Below are positions 1 to 7,770 of a stretch of DNA of 13,615 nucleotides, one piece after another. A program made the translations under genes and the position numbers. This stretch comes from an uncultured Planctomycetaceae bacterium (GTDB lineage: Bacteria; Planctomycetota; Planctomycetia; Planctomycetales; Planctomycetaceae): NCBI GenBank assembly GCA_903823545.1, contig CAIJTL010000233.1, positions 1 through 13,615 on the forward strand. Reading direction: 5' to 3'. Numbering within the stretch: the stretch's first letter is position 1; each line of letters begins with the position of its first letter. The notes under the pieces were generated by a model. The model searched no databases and was not told the origin of the DNA. It worked only from the letters and a program-made list of their open reading frames with translations.

Positions 1-122
1 CGTGACATGTCTCCGTATGCAGTCTTTACATCTTCAAATTGCCCGCCCTTGGTTTGACACACGTCCTCAGTCATCAGTGCTCGGAATTCGTCGGGATGAA
101 TGAAGTTGCGTTTGCGTCTCAT
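1..122 (-). CDS. Unrecognised protein, N-terminal 40 codons only (runs off the left edge)
   Basis: This is an open frame of 40 codons plus two bases, starting at an ATG on the minus strand (120-122) and leaving the window without a stop. An AGGA Shine-Dalgarno match (130-133) lies 7 bases before the ATG, which supports a real start. The product begins MRRKRNFIHPDEFRALMTED and is hydrophilic, with no signal peptide, Tat motif or membrane segment in the visible part. It starts 46 bases after the stop of the PSCyt1/DUF1549/DUF1553 gene on the same strand, so cotranscription is possible. In planctomycetes that gene is often followed by a DUF1501 gene, but this N-terminus does not look like one (no twin-arginine leader). 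I do not recognise the family and assign no function. Confidence 0.55.
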   Translation of the reverse strand, partial: MRRKRNFIHPDEFRALMTEDVCQTKGGQFEDVKTAYGDMS

Positions 123-168
123 AGGTTGTTCCTAAACTCGCCATTCAAATTACATTATTTCGACGTTT

Positions 169-3100
169 CTAATTTCGCATCACTGTTTCATCGAGGTTCA
201 ATATCAGATTGGCGATCAACGTGTAGGCTGCCAACTCGGTGTCAGAGTGGTTTGTCTTGCGTTTGGACTCGCCAACCGAAACCACTTGCTTGGCGGCTGC
301 TGAGTCATCTCGATAACGCTGGAGATATTGGACTAAGGCGCGTTGCACGACAGCCAACTCTTCGGGCTTCGGTGAGCGAGACAACGTCGTTCGATAGGCG
401 AAACCGATCCGCTCATCTGGCGTTGTTCCCCCTTCCGAGAGAATGCGTTCACCAAATGCTCGGGCGGCTTCGAAGTGCTGAGTGTCGTTCAGCAATTGCA
501 GCGCTTGCAGCGGTGTGTTGCTTCGTTCGCGGCGAGTGCAAAACTGCTCGCGGTTCGGGCCATCGAAGTTGCTCATGAACGGTGGCGGAGCGGTCCGTTT
601 GAGGAATGCGTAGATGCTGCGCCGATAAATCGCCGGGCCGTGGTCTTGCAGATAGAACCGCGTGTTGCTGTCCGAGTAGCCGACTGGTTCCCAAAGATTG
701 GGAGGTTGATAACCCTTCACGCCTCGACCTCCCATCTCCAAATTGATGAGGCCGCTGACGTAGAGCACGTTATCGCGAATTTGTTCCGCATCGAGCCGAA
801 AGCGCGGGCCGCGAGCATAGAGTCGATTTTCTGGGTCGATTCGCAGCAAATCCGGAGTCACTCGCGTCTCTTGCCGGAATGTCGCAGACGTGACCAACAG
901 TCGAACCAACGCCTTCGTGTCCCAGCCATTTTCGCGATACCAGATCGCCAGCCAGTCGAGCAGTTCGGGGTGACTTGGTGGTTCTCCCTGCGAACCAAAA
1001 TCGTAGCTGGTCTTCACCAGGCCGATTCCAAAGAATTGTTGCCAGAAGCGATTGACCGTGACACGAGCAGTCAGCGGATGGTCCGGTGTCATCAGCCAAT
1101 TGGCGAGGTCAAGTCGAGTCGGTCGGGATTCAGTCGCGGCCGAACTTCCAACGCTTTTGATTGCGAGTTTCAGCGGTGGAAACACGGCAGGAACGTTTGG
1201 TTCGACCTTTTCTCCTGGCTTGTCATATTGACCACGCAACATCACGAACGCATCACGCGGCTTGTCGAGGTCTTTGAAAATGAACGTTCCAGGGATCGAA
1301 TCTTCGAGCAATATTCTAGCCGCGTTCGTAGCCAGCCACGCTTGTTGGTGCTTCAAGAGCTCTTCGTCGTTCGTCCGAGCAACGAACGCCAAATAGAACT
1401 GCCGCAACTTGTCACGGAGTTCGGTAGCCTTCAAATCCTCTGGCGTCTTGTCATCGCCACTTCGATTCGGTGATGGCCCTGATTTAAGCAACGCGGCCAA
1501 TTCGCCGGGAATCCCTGGCGTCTCTTTGCCTGCTCGATCTTTCCACCAAGCGCTAAATGACGATCGCAAATCCCTCGCGGGACTCACATCGCCCACGATT
1601 GATAAAGCGTCCCACCACGCGACGCCGCCAAACTGAGCGAGTGAAACACTGCGAACGGTGTCACCAGGTTGCAGGTCCAACTTGTCTGCCGCAACGACAA
1701 GCTCAACCCACTGGTTTGGTTTTGGTGTATCTCCGAGCCAACTCTTATCGCTGGTCGCCGCTCCGTAATTCTTTGGATCGCCCCACAGGAAGCGGCGGTT
1801 TCCACGACTTGTCACCAGCTCCAACGACAGAGTCTTTGACGGCTCGTGTTCATCGAGAAGGACCCACACTCGCAGTTTCGGATTTTCAGGGATCACAAAC
1901 GGCTGCAATGAGTTTTCAAACTTGTCGTGATAATTCGCCGCACCGAATTGCTTGAGCGCACGTCGGCCCATCGGCGGAGTGACCTCTGGAGCAGTCGCCC
2001 AGACGGAATTATTTCGCGATGAGCAGGTCACCTTAGAACCAAGCGGAAACAGGTCATCCAGCCAAATATCTTCGATTGTCTGCTTGCTCGTTGGTGGTTG
2101 TGCATCCGACGGATCGGAGTACTTCACGCGAGCGGCCGTCGCTTCGAGTTGCTGTTTCGCAGCAGCCTCTTCAGCCTGCAACCTAGCTAATTCAGCTTTT
2201 TGTTCTGTAGTAGAAAGTTTGAAAAACGGATCGGTGGTGTTGATGTTGCGATCCATTCCTGGATCGGCGGCTGAGTAGAAAAACGCATACAGCGAGTAGA
2301 ACTCGCGCATCGACAGCGGGTCGTACTTGTGGTCGTGACAGACAGCACATCCGCCGGTGAGGCCCATCCAGGTTTGCACCATCGTACTGGTTCGATCAAC
2401 GGCATAACGATAGACCCACTCCGCTTCGATCGAGCCACCTTCACTGGTCGTCACGTTGCAACGATTGAAGCCAGTGGCGATGAGTTGGTCCGGCGTGGGG
2501 TTGGGCAGCAAGTCTCCCGCGAGTTGGTCGACAGTGAATTTGTCGAATGGCTGATTGACGTTGAACGCCTTGATCACCCAATCGCGGTAAGCCCACATGG
2601 ATCGTTCATTGTCGAGATGCAATCCATGAGTGTCGGCATAGCGTGCAACATCCAACCAATGACGCCCCATCTCCTCGCCGTATCGCGGCGAAAGGAGGTA
2701 ACGATCAACCATTTTCTCATAGGCATGTGGAGATGAGTCGGACTCATACTCCGCGACCTCCTTCGGCGTCGGTGGCAATCCCGTCAATGAAAAAGCAACT
2801 CGCCGGATCAGCATTGAACGGCTGGCTTCCGGACGCGGGACAAGCCCGTCCTTCTCCAATCGCGCAAGCACGAAGCGGTCAATGCTGTTCTTTGCCCATG
2901 CGGAGTTCTTCACCGTTGGTTCAGCCACCTTGGCCGGGGATTCAAATGCCCAATGCTTCTGAAACGAGGCCCCTTCTTCGATCCATTTTCGAATCATTGC
3001 TTTCTGTTCGACCGTCAGCTTCTTCTTCGTCGAAGGGGGAGGCATCACGAGATCAGGATCATCGGAGATCAATCGCTTCCACACTTCGCTATTCGCGAGA

Positions 3101-3324
3101 TCGCCCGGCTTAATCGCAAAGTGACCATCGCGTTCAACCGCCGCACTCTCGGCGATATCGAGCCGCAAATCTGCTTTTCGCTGCTTCGAGTCAAAGCCAT
3201 GACAAGCAAAGCAGTTGGCTGACAAGATCGGTCGAATATCGCGGTTGAACGAAATCTCGCCGGCGTTCGCTGGCAAATGTGCGACCACCCACAAAACGAA
3301 CATAATCAATGATGTTTGTTTCAT
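169..3324 (-). CDS. Secreted planctomycete PSCyt1 / DUF1549 / DUF1553 protein
   Basis: The 1051-residue product starts with a signal peptide (hydrophobic residues about 5-16, then a likely cleavage after ANA near residue 21). A planctomycete-type cytochrome c region follows, with the haem-binding motif C38-x-x-C41-H42 and a candidate distal ligand Met94 in VMPPP. Residues about 145-350 match DUF1549 in style and hold a second CxxCH (C326-A-V-C329-H330, followed by DHKYDP). Residues about 410-590 look like an inserted beta-rich domain. The C-terminal third (about 745-1045) is DUF1553-like, containing VNRFWQQFFGIGLV and NTPLQALQLLND and ending in ANLILNLDE. The family is abundant in planctomycetes and is usually placed in the periplasm or envelope; its biochemical role is not established, though haem or redox chemistry and polymer degradation have been suggested. 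No good Shine-Dalgarno precedes the ATG, but the signal peptide starts there. The family call is secure, the function is not. Confidence 0.93.
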   Translation of the reverse strand: MKQTSLIMFVLWVVAHLPANAGEISFNRDIRPILSANCFACHGFDSKQRKADLRLDIAESAAVERDGHFAIKPGDLANSEVWKRLISDDPDLVMPPPSTKKKLTVEQKAMIRKWIEEGASFQKHWAFESPAKVAEPTVKNSAWAKNSIDRFVLARLEKDGLVPRPEASRSMLIRRVAFSLTGLPPTPKEVAEYESDSSPHAYEKMVDRYLLSPRYGEEMGRHWLDVARYADTHGLHLDNERSMWAYRDWVIKAFNVNQPFDKFTVDQLAGDLLPNPTPDQLIATGFNRCNVTTSEGGSIEAEWVYRYAVDRTSTMVQTWMGLTGGCAVCHDHKYDPLSMREFYSLYAFFYSAADPGMDRNINTTDPFFKLSTTEQKAELARLQAEEAAAKQQLEATAARVKYSDPSDAQPPTSKQTIEDIWLDDLFPLGSKVTCSSRNNSVWATAPEVTPPMGRRALKQFGAANYHDKFENSLQPFVIPENPKLRVWVLLDEHEPSKTLSLELVTSRGNRRFLWGDPKNYGAATSDKSWLGDTPKPNQWVELVVAADKLDLQPGDTVRSVSLAQFGGVAWWDALSIVGDVSPARDLRSSFSAWWKDRAGKETPGIPGELAALLKSGPSPNRSGDDKTPEDLKATELRDKLRQFYLAFVARTNDEELLKHQQAWLATNAARILLEDSIPGTFIFKDLDKPRDAFVMLRGQYDKPGEKVEPNVPAVFPPLKLAIKSVGSSAATESRPTRLDLANWLMTPDHPLTARVTVNRFWQQFFGIGLVKTSYDFGSQGEPPSHPELLDWLAIWYRENGWDTKALVRLLVTSATFRQETRVTPDLLRIDPENRLYARGPRFRLDAEQIRDNVLYVSGLINLEMGGRGVKGYQPPNLWEPVGYSDSNTRFYLQDHGPAIYRRSIYAFLKRTAPPPFMSNFDGPNREQFCTRRERSNTPLQALQLLNDTQHFEAARAFGERILSEGGTTPDERIGFAYRTTLSRSPKPEELAVVQRALVQYLQRYRDDSAAAKQVVSVGESKRKTNHSDTELAAYTLIANLILNLDETVMRN

Positions 3325-4122
3325 AATTTACTACTCAGCATTTGAGACCAACTCCGGCGTTGGACTGTTTGCGATGATGCCAGCTTCGATGGAAGGAAAT
3401 GGTTGACAATCACCAATTTCGACAAGTCGTTTGCAACCATTACCCGCAGTCGCAGATGTCGTCTCACTCACTGGTATCTTTACGCCGCACGCAACCGTGT
3501 CGCAATAATGGTCGACACAAACGAAATCGTACCGACGTTCTCGTTTCGTGTCGCGATTGAGTAACCGGCTTTTGCGAGACGGTGGCAACCCCAACTGACT
3601 CTATGTTGTCTCAAAACCGAATGACCAATTTGAAGCGTCAGCCAAGGCGTTGGAGAATCCCATTGGCCTCTCTTTCTTCGAGCTGGTTTTGAAATCGCTT
3701 GTCAGTTGATCGGGGAATCGAAAAGCGATTTGTCGCTGACCTGGTTGATGTCAACCTGATGTAGAGATTTCGTTTCGCAACCGCGCACGCTCCGCGCACG
3801 AATGCGACGCGGAAAACCATTCGCTGGCTCGGATCACGATAAGAGCGTGATGTCGTTGCGGCGTCGGTCATGTTGCGGAGGAAGCTGTTGCCTCAGTTGG
3901 CGAGAGCCTTTTTAAGTCAGTTTTACTGAAGCGCGGTTGTGACATCATTCGTTGACGTTGACGAGCATGTCGAAGAACCCCTAGGCGTAGGGAGGCGTTA
4001 CTGTTCCTATGAGGAGAATGCTCCCTCGGATGTTGATGTAACGATGAAAGACCTGGTCATCGCCGAATGCTGGATTCTCGCTGCGCCCCAGGTTGTTCCA
4101 ATCGGGACCGCCCGCCGTCTTT
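3325..4122. other. About 800 bases without a convincing gene
   Basis: This stretch lies between the nth-like gene (stop at 4123) and the PSCyt1 gene (start at 3324), both on the minus strand. The short open frames in it (for example 3331-3594 and 3638-3871, minus strand) lack a Shine-Dalgarno, show no domain-like pattern and have unnatural composition, so I treat them as chance. The PSCyt1 promoter must lie here or further upstream, but no clear -35/-10 pair was found. A small hairpin (ATCACG/CGTGAT arms, about 3835-3853) has no T-run and is not a convincing terminator. The length is unusual beside the tight spacing elsewhere. Confidence 0.5.
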
Positions 4123-4797
4123 CTAGCTCAGCTTTTGCATACCCGTCGCGCATCTCTTTAACAGCACGCAGTCGCAGCAGCGAGGACTTCTTGCAGAGCA
4201 GACTTGTCGGCCATGACGGATCAGTTGGATGTGGAACTCCAACACTCGGTCGCTGGGAACCAATCGAGCCAATTCGGCATGAGCATTGGCTTCGTTGGTC
4301 TTGGTTCCGATCAGGCCAAGTCGTTGGCTGACTCGATGAACGTGAGTGTCCACTGGGAGAATCGGCTTGCGACACGCGAACAACAACACGCACGCCGCCG
4401 TCTTCGGCCCGACTCCCGGAAACCTCCGCAAGTACTCGCACGCTGCATCGAGCGGCCAGTCATGCAGGAACTCCAGCGACAGTTCCCCACGCTCGTCGTG
4501 CAACCGCTGCAAAATCTCCTTGATCCGCGGAGCCTTCTGATTGGCCAACCCCGCCACCCGAATCGCCTCCGCAACCAGTTCGACCGAGGCCCGCCGCACG
4601 TCACCCCAATCTCGAAACCGCCTCCTCAACTCCTCAAACGCCGCCCCGCTATTCGAGTCGGTCGTGTTCTGCGACAAGATCGTCGCCACCAACTCATCCA
4701 ACACCGCCAACTGCTCCGGCGGCTCCACCGGCCCGAAGGCCCGCTCCAGCCGTCGCAAAATTGAATTGATTTGAGAACGTGATTGTGTGGCCGTCAT
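4123..4797 (-). CDS. nth: Endonuclease III-family DNA glycosylase/AP lyase
   Basis: The 224-residue product has the length and motifs of endonuclease III, which removes oxidised pyrimidines in base-excision repair and nicks the abasic site. The N-terminal half contains LSQNTTDSN (41-49), matching the conserved LSxxTxD region. The helix-hairpin-helix is FPGVGPKTA (126-134) with catalytic lysine K132, followed by the HhH-GPD aspartate D150 in PVDTHVHR. The C-terminus carries the complete iron-sulphur ligand pattern C200-x6-C207-x2-C210-x5-C216. All catalytic and cluster residues are present, so it should be active. The LSQNTTD form is typical of an Nth branch distinct from the E. coli sequence, so exact lesion specificity is uncertain; MutY is less likely from size and motif. 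The ATG at 4797 has only a weak upstream GAGAA. It lies alone, between two gene-poor gaps. Confidence 0.93.
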   Translation of the reverse strand: MTATQSRSQINSILRRLERAFGPVEPPEQLAVLDELVATILSQNTTDSNSGAAFEELRRRFRDWGDVRRASVELVAEAIRVAGLANQKAPRIKEILQRLHDERGELSLEFLHDWPLDAACEYLRRFPGVGPKTAACVLLFACRKPILPVDTHVHRVSQRLGLIGTKTNEANAHAELARLVPSDRVLEFHIQLIRHGRQVCSARSPRCCDCVLLKRCATGMQKLS

Positions 4798-5133
4798 TGT
4801 GTTTCATTCTCATCCGAGGGCCGGCCTTAATTAGAACTCGGCCAGCTATTGATCGACGAATGGGCTCACATCGTCGCCGAGTGGCTGCACGCTGCCTTGC
4901 CCCCTTCCTCTTCACGTACTCCCCGAACGACATCTTTGTTGCGGAGTTCTTCCAGCGATTTCATCGCTGACTGAACGAACTCGTCGCGGTTGCCACACTG
5001 CTTCCCAAGCGGCCCACAGAACTGAATTCTAAGCTACAGTCAAAACAGCGGGAATTGTTTTGATCGGCGGCAAGCCCACTTCGGGGGTTGAGCCAGCTTC
5101 TCCCTGTCGGTCCAGCTTTCAAAGACTAGTTCG
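4798..5133. other. 336-base gap with a possible gene remnant and a small hairpin
   Basis: No complete gene is visible between the TPR/PIN gene (stop at 5134) and nth. On the minus strand the frame 4866-5033 is open for 56 codons and reads in part GNRDEFVQSAMKSLEELRNK, a natural-looking helical, charged sequence faintly like the second half of a ribbon-helix-helix antitoxin. It has only one internal ATG (4962-4964) and no Shine-Dalgarno, so it may be a decayed gene end or chance. A symmetric hairpin (5040-5063) is annotated separately. Confidence 0.35.
5040..5063. repeat. 8-bp perfect inverted repeat downstream of the TPR/PIN gene
   Basis: The arms TCAAAACA (5040-5047) and TGTTTTGA (5056-5063) pair perfectly around the 8-base loop GCGGGAAT. 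It sits 71 bases past the TPR/PIN stop. The stem is AT-rich and no T-run follows on either strand, so it is a poor intrinsic terminator; an operator-like site or chance palindrome is equally possible. Confidence 0.35.
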
Positions 5134-7527
5134 CTACCCCAATCGAGGAATGCGATCTTGCTTGTATCGATTCAGAAGGTCTTGAATGACTTCCCGACAG
5201 CGACGCGCATTGATGACATCTACGCCGAAAATGCGTTCCATATTCTGCGCGAACGCTCGCAAAATATCCGCGCCATCGGGTCGCTTGAGGAGCGATTCGC
5301 AAAGAGAGACAGTCATCTTTGATCGCTGATGGTCCAGAGGTGCGTTTCGCCAGACCTCTCGTAATGCGAAAGCAAAGAGCGCAACGATTCCCTCAAACTT
5401 CACGTCTCGGTTTGCGAACCAATTGCAAACTGCCATCAGCGGTTGGGCACTTGGGTCCCAATGTGATTGTTGTGCGCCGGCGATAAAAGTCGGCGGATCG
5501 AGGGGGATGAATTGAAACCCATTCTTGAGCAAGGAAAGAGTCAAATCTGTGAAGACTTCGTGCGACACATTTCCAGATTCGTGAAAACGTCGCAGAAGGA
5601 TATGAGTCCATACTCGTTTTGCCGAAAACATCTGTCGGGCCACGTCTGCCACAGCGAAGTCATCGGTCCATAAGACATGACCAGGACTAGACGCGGCTGC
5701 CATAGTTTCGGCAGTCGCACGTCCGAATAATTCTTCAATCTGATGTCGCGCGTTCGTTGCGATGCTGGCCAGTCTCAAACCGTCCGTGACAACAGCCGCG
5801 TTCTGAATCCAATTCACGAAATCTTGAAGCTTTTGACGCCGCGCCGCGATCTGATCTTCGGTTGACTCGTACAGGAAATATCGGTCGTTGTGCTTTCCCA
5901 TTCGGCCTTGGGATGGGAACTCCGACTCGACCATCAGTTGATGTCGGAGTTCCTCAAGAGTTCCTTCCGTGATAGCGCATCGGAACGGCAAACGGTCGAT
6001 GCGGCGAAATAGTTCGGTTACGAAGAGTGTCGCCAATGCGGTGATATCAGCCACAATGGTGACGTTTTCATCGCCTATTGCGTTCATGGCATTAGCAACT
6101 TCATCGTCGGTTCCGCGGCAACACCGAAAAGGCAGATTCTGATCTCCGGCGATATGAGCCACCGCATCGAGAACCGAAGAACCAACGGCCTTTGCGAGTG
6201 CGACAACAGGGATGGGATTCTCACGATAAATGGACAGCAGCGTCGTTTTTCGTTCGGCGTCAGCGTCAAGCTGTTTCAGAATCGGGTCGAGCACGGGCTG
6301 ACCATCTGCGTCTTGCGGAATATGAAACTTCTTTACGAAGAACTTGTCCGGAAAATTCCTTTCCCAATCGTCAAGGCATCTTTGGCATACCAAAACGTAC
6401 TTGCTCACGATGGCCGTGATGGTTGCCGCATGTGGCTGAATTTCATCGTCGCGAAAAAGAAACTGTTCGCCGTTTCGTTTTCCAAGCATGCGGGTTGCAA
6501 ATGGATGATCCGGAGGAAATTCATCTCTTGCGGGATCTGGATTGCGTTCCGTTTCGATGATGGCCCATCGAACTTCACCGGTGTGCTCCTCTTTGAATTG
6601 GATCGCAGAATCGGGGCCAACTATCTCAGGCTGCCGAAACCTGCCTCGCTGTTCGGCACCGACTCCGACAACAGAAATCATGGCAGCATGAGCATCGGAA
6701 TCGTGCGGCCGACGACGTAGCACCTTGTAAGCATACGCGGCGGCAGTAACCGGGCTTGAAACACCAAGGACTGAAACGACTGCCAAATGAAGATTGCCAG
6801 TGGCGTGTTCCGGGTCGGGTAGCAAATCCAAATTCGTTTCGATCTTCTCAAGGTCGCCCCTTCGCCATGCGATCATTGATCGTCGTAAACGAAGCACTTT
6901 CCGATAGTCTTCGTCATTGCATCGCACGAGCGCGTCATCAATGACATCCATCGCTTTTTGCGGAGCGTTGAATTTCTCTAATGTCGTGAGTTCGGCATCG
7001 AGACAGACGGTGTCGAAAATGCCGTTCATTCGCAAGTTGCTACAGAAGTCGAGAAGGAATTCGATCTCATCGCATTCTCGTGCTTCGGAAATCAGTGGAT
7101 GCGTGAGCGGAGTCAATTTGTCATTCACGACGATCGTTTTGAGAATCCCGAAAGATTCCCGGACGTTTCCGAGGATCTTGTTGACCGAGCTGACCAAAAC
7201 CTTTCCCTCGAAGTCCACAGTCGACGGCAACGACTCATTAGCACTTCGCAGCAGTTCCGATGCTCGCGCCGGATTACCAGACTTATGGTGGATTCGAGCT
7301 CGGGCAGCGTCGCAGGTCGCTGATTCCAGGCCCGCTGTGGCTAAGGTGTCGATCGCACGAAGCCCATCTTCGAATGCGGCTTCATGGCAAAAAGTGACAG
7401 AGATCGCATCTGCAAGCGAGGTCAAATCGCGCGACGACATCGAACTCGCGTCTTTGAGACGGGCTTCGAGGATTTGTAGTGCCTCATGCCAATCCGGTTC
7501 TTTGCCACGAGTCACAAGCAAGTCCAC
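5134..7527 (-). CDS. TPR / GreA-GreB-C-like / PIN-like nuclease protein (3' part of a split ORF)
   Basis: The 797 residues counted from GTG 7527 form at least three regions. Residues 1-300 are helical TPR-like repeats. Residues about 317-380 resemble the C-terminal domain of transcript-cleavage factors GreA/GreB (PPDHPFATRMLGKRNGEQF). Residues about 488-685 look like a PIN-like metal-dependent nuclease domain, with candidate acidic residues D494 (IVADIT), E525/E526 (TLEELR) and D622/D623 plus D628 (WTDDFAVADVA), followed by the family-typical tail FQFIPLD. The last 100 residues are helical and unassigned. The likely activity is RNA cleavage (inference). The GTG start is doubtful: no Shine-Dalgarno precedes it, it falls inside a TPR array, and the same frame is open without a start codon back to 7767. 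The upstream ORF 7768-9000 is in the same frame, so this is probably the 3' part of one interrupted gene. Family identity rests on motif reading and needs profile confirmation. Confidence 0.75.
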   Translation of the reverse strand: MDLLVTRGKEPDWHEALQILEARLKDASSMSSRDLTSLADAISVTFCHEAAFEDGLRAIDTLATAGLESATCDAARARIHHKSGNPARASELLRSANESLPSTVDFEGKVLVSSVNKILGNVRESFGILKTIVVNDKLTPLTHPLISEARECDEIEFLLDFCSNLRMNGIFDTVCLDAELTTLEKFNAPQKAMDVIDDALVRCNDEDYRKVLRLRRSMIAWRRGDLEKIETNLDLLPDPEHATGNLHLAVVSVLGVSSPVTAAAYAYKVLRRRPHDSDAHAAMISVVGVGAEQRGRFRQPEIVGPDSAIQFKEEHTGEVRWAIIETERNPDPARDEFPPDHPFATRMLGKRNGEQFLFRDDEIQPHAATITAIVSKYVLVCQRCLDDWERNFPDKFFVKKFHIPQDADGQPVLDPILKQLDADAERKTTLLSIYRENPIPVVALAKAVGSSVLDAVAHIAGDQNLPFRCCRGTDDEVANAMNAIGDENVTIVADITALATLFVTELFRRIDRLPFRCAITEGTLEELRHQLMVESEFPSQGRMGKHNDRYFLYESTEDQIAARRQKLQDFVNWIQNAAVVTDGLRLASIATNARHQIEELFGRATAETMAAASSPGHVLWTDDFAVADVARQMFSAKRVWTHILLRRFHESGNVSHEVFTDLTLSLLKNGFQFIPLDPPTFIAGAQQSHWDPSAQPLMAVCNWFANRDVKFEGIVALFAFALREVWRNAPLDHQRSKMTVSLCESLLKRPDGADILRAFAQNMERIFGVDVINARRCREVIQDLLNRYKQDRIPRLG

Positions 7528-7770
7528 GAAGAGTATCGCAAGGGCGACTTCTTTTGTCCCAACGGCGACCGTACGAATGACTTCGATTGCTCGGTCAATT
7601 TTTCCGATTTGCGAGAGAAAGTATCCGTACCGACCAATGAGTTGATGGTCGTCTGGGGAAAGACGACATGCTTCGCGGAAATCAGTGTCGGCTGACTCAA
7701 TATCGCCAAGCAGTCGATACGCGTTGCCTCGATTGAACCGCGAACGTGCAAGCGCCTTAAGCCGGCCTTA
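7528..7770 (-). pseudogene. In-frame TAA (7768-7770) plus 80 open codons joining the two TPR ORFs
   Basis: Reading the minus strand after the TAA at 7768-7770, the next 80 codons run without a stop into the GTG at 7527, in the frame shared by both neighbouring ORFs. They contain no ATG, GTG or TTG. They encode a convincing TPR unit, FNRGNAYRLLGDIESADTDF continuing into REACRLSPDD, followed by a second one around GRYGYFLSQIGKIDRAIEV. Protein-like sequence that no normal start can reach means that the two ORFs were, or are, one gene of about 1288 codons. A single base change (for example CAA to TAA) would create the stop. Assembly error, true nonsense mutation and readthrough cannot be told apart from the sequence alone. 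Confidence 0.8.

Noticed and set aside
475..1473. 332-codon plus-strand ORF
   Set aside because: It is antisense to the PSCyt1/DUF1553 coding region, which has clear domain motifs; the antisense product has none.
3331..3594. 87-codon minus-strand ORF just before the PSCyt1 gene
   Set aside because: There is no ribosome site, no recognisable motif and the composition is not protein-like.
7512..7751. 79-codon minus-strand ORF with an ATG in the gap between the two TPR ORFs
   Set aside because: It is in a different frame from the TPR-coding extension and shows no domain-like pattern, so it is not the true start of the PIN protein.
7768..7770. Recoded stop (selenocysteine or pyrrolysine)
   Set aside because: The codon is TAA, which neither system uses, and no insertion element was seen.
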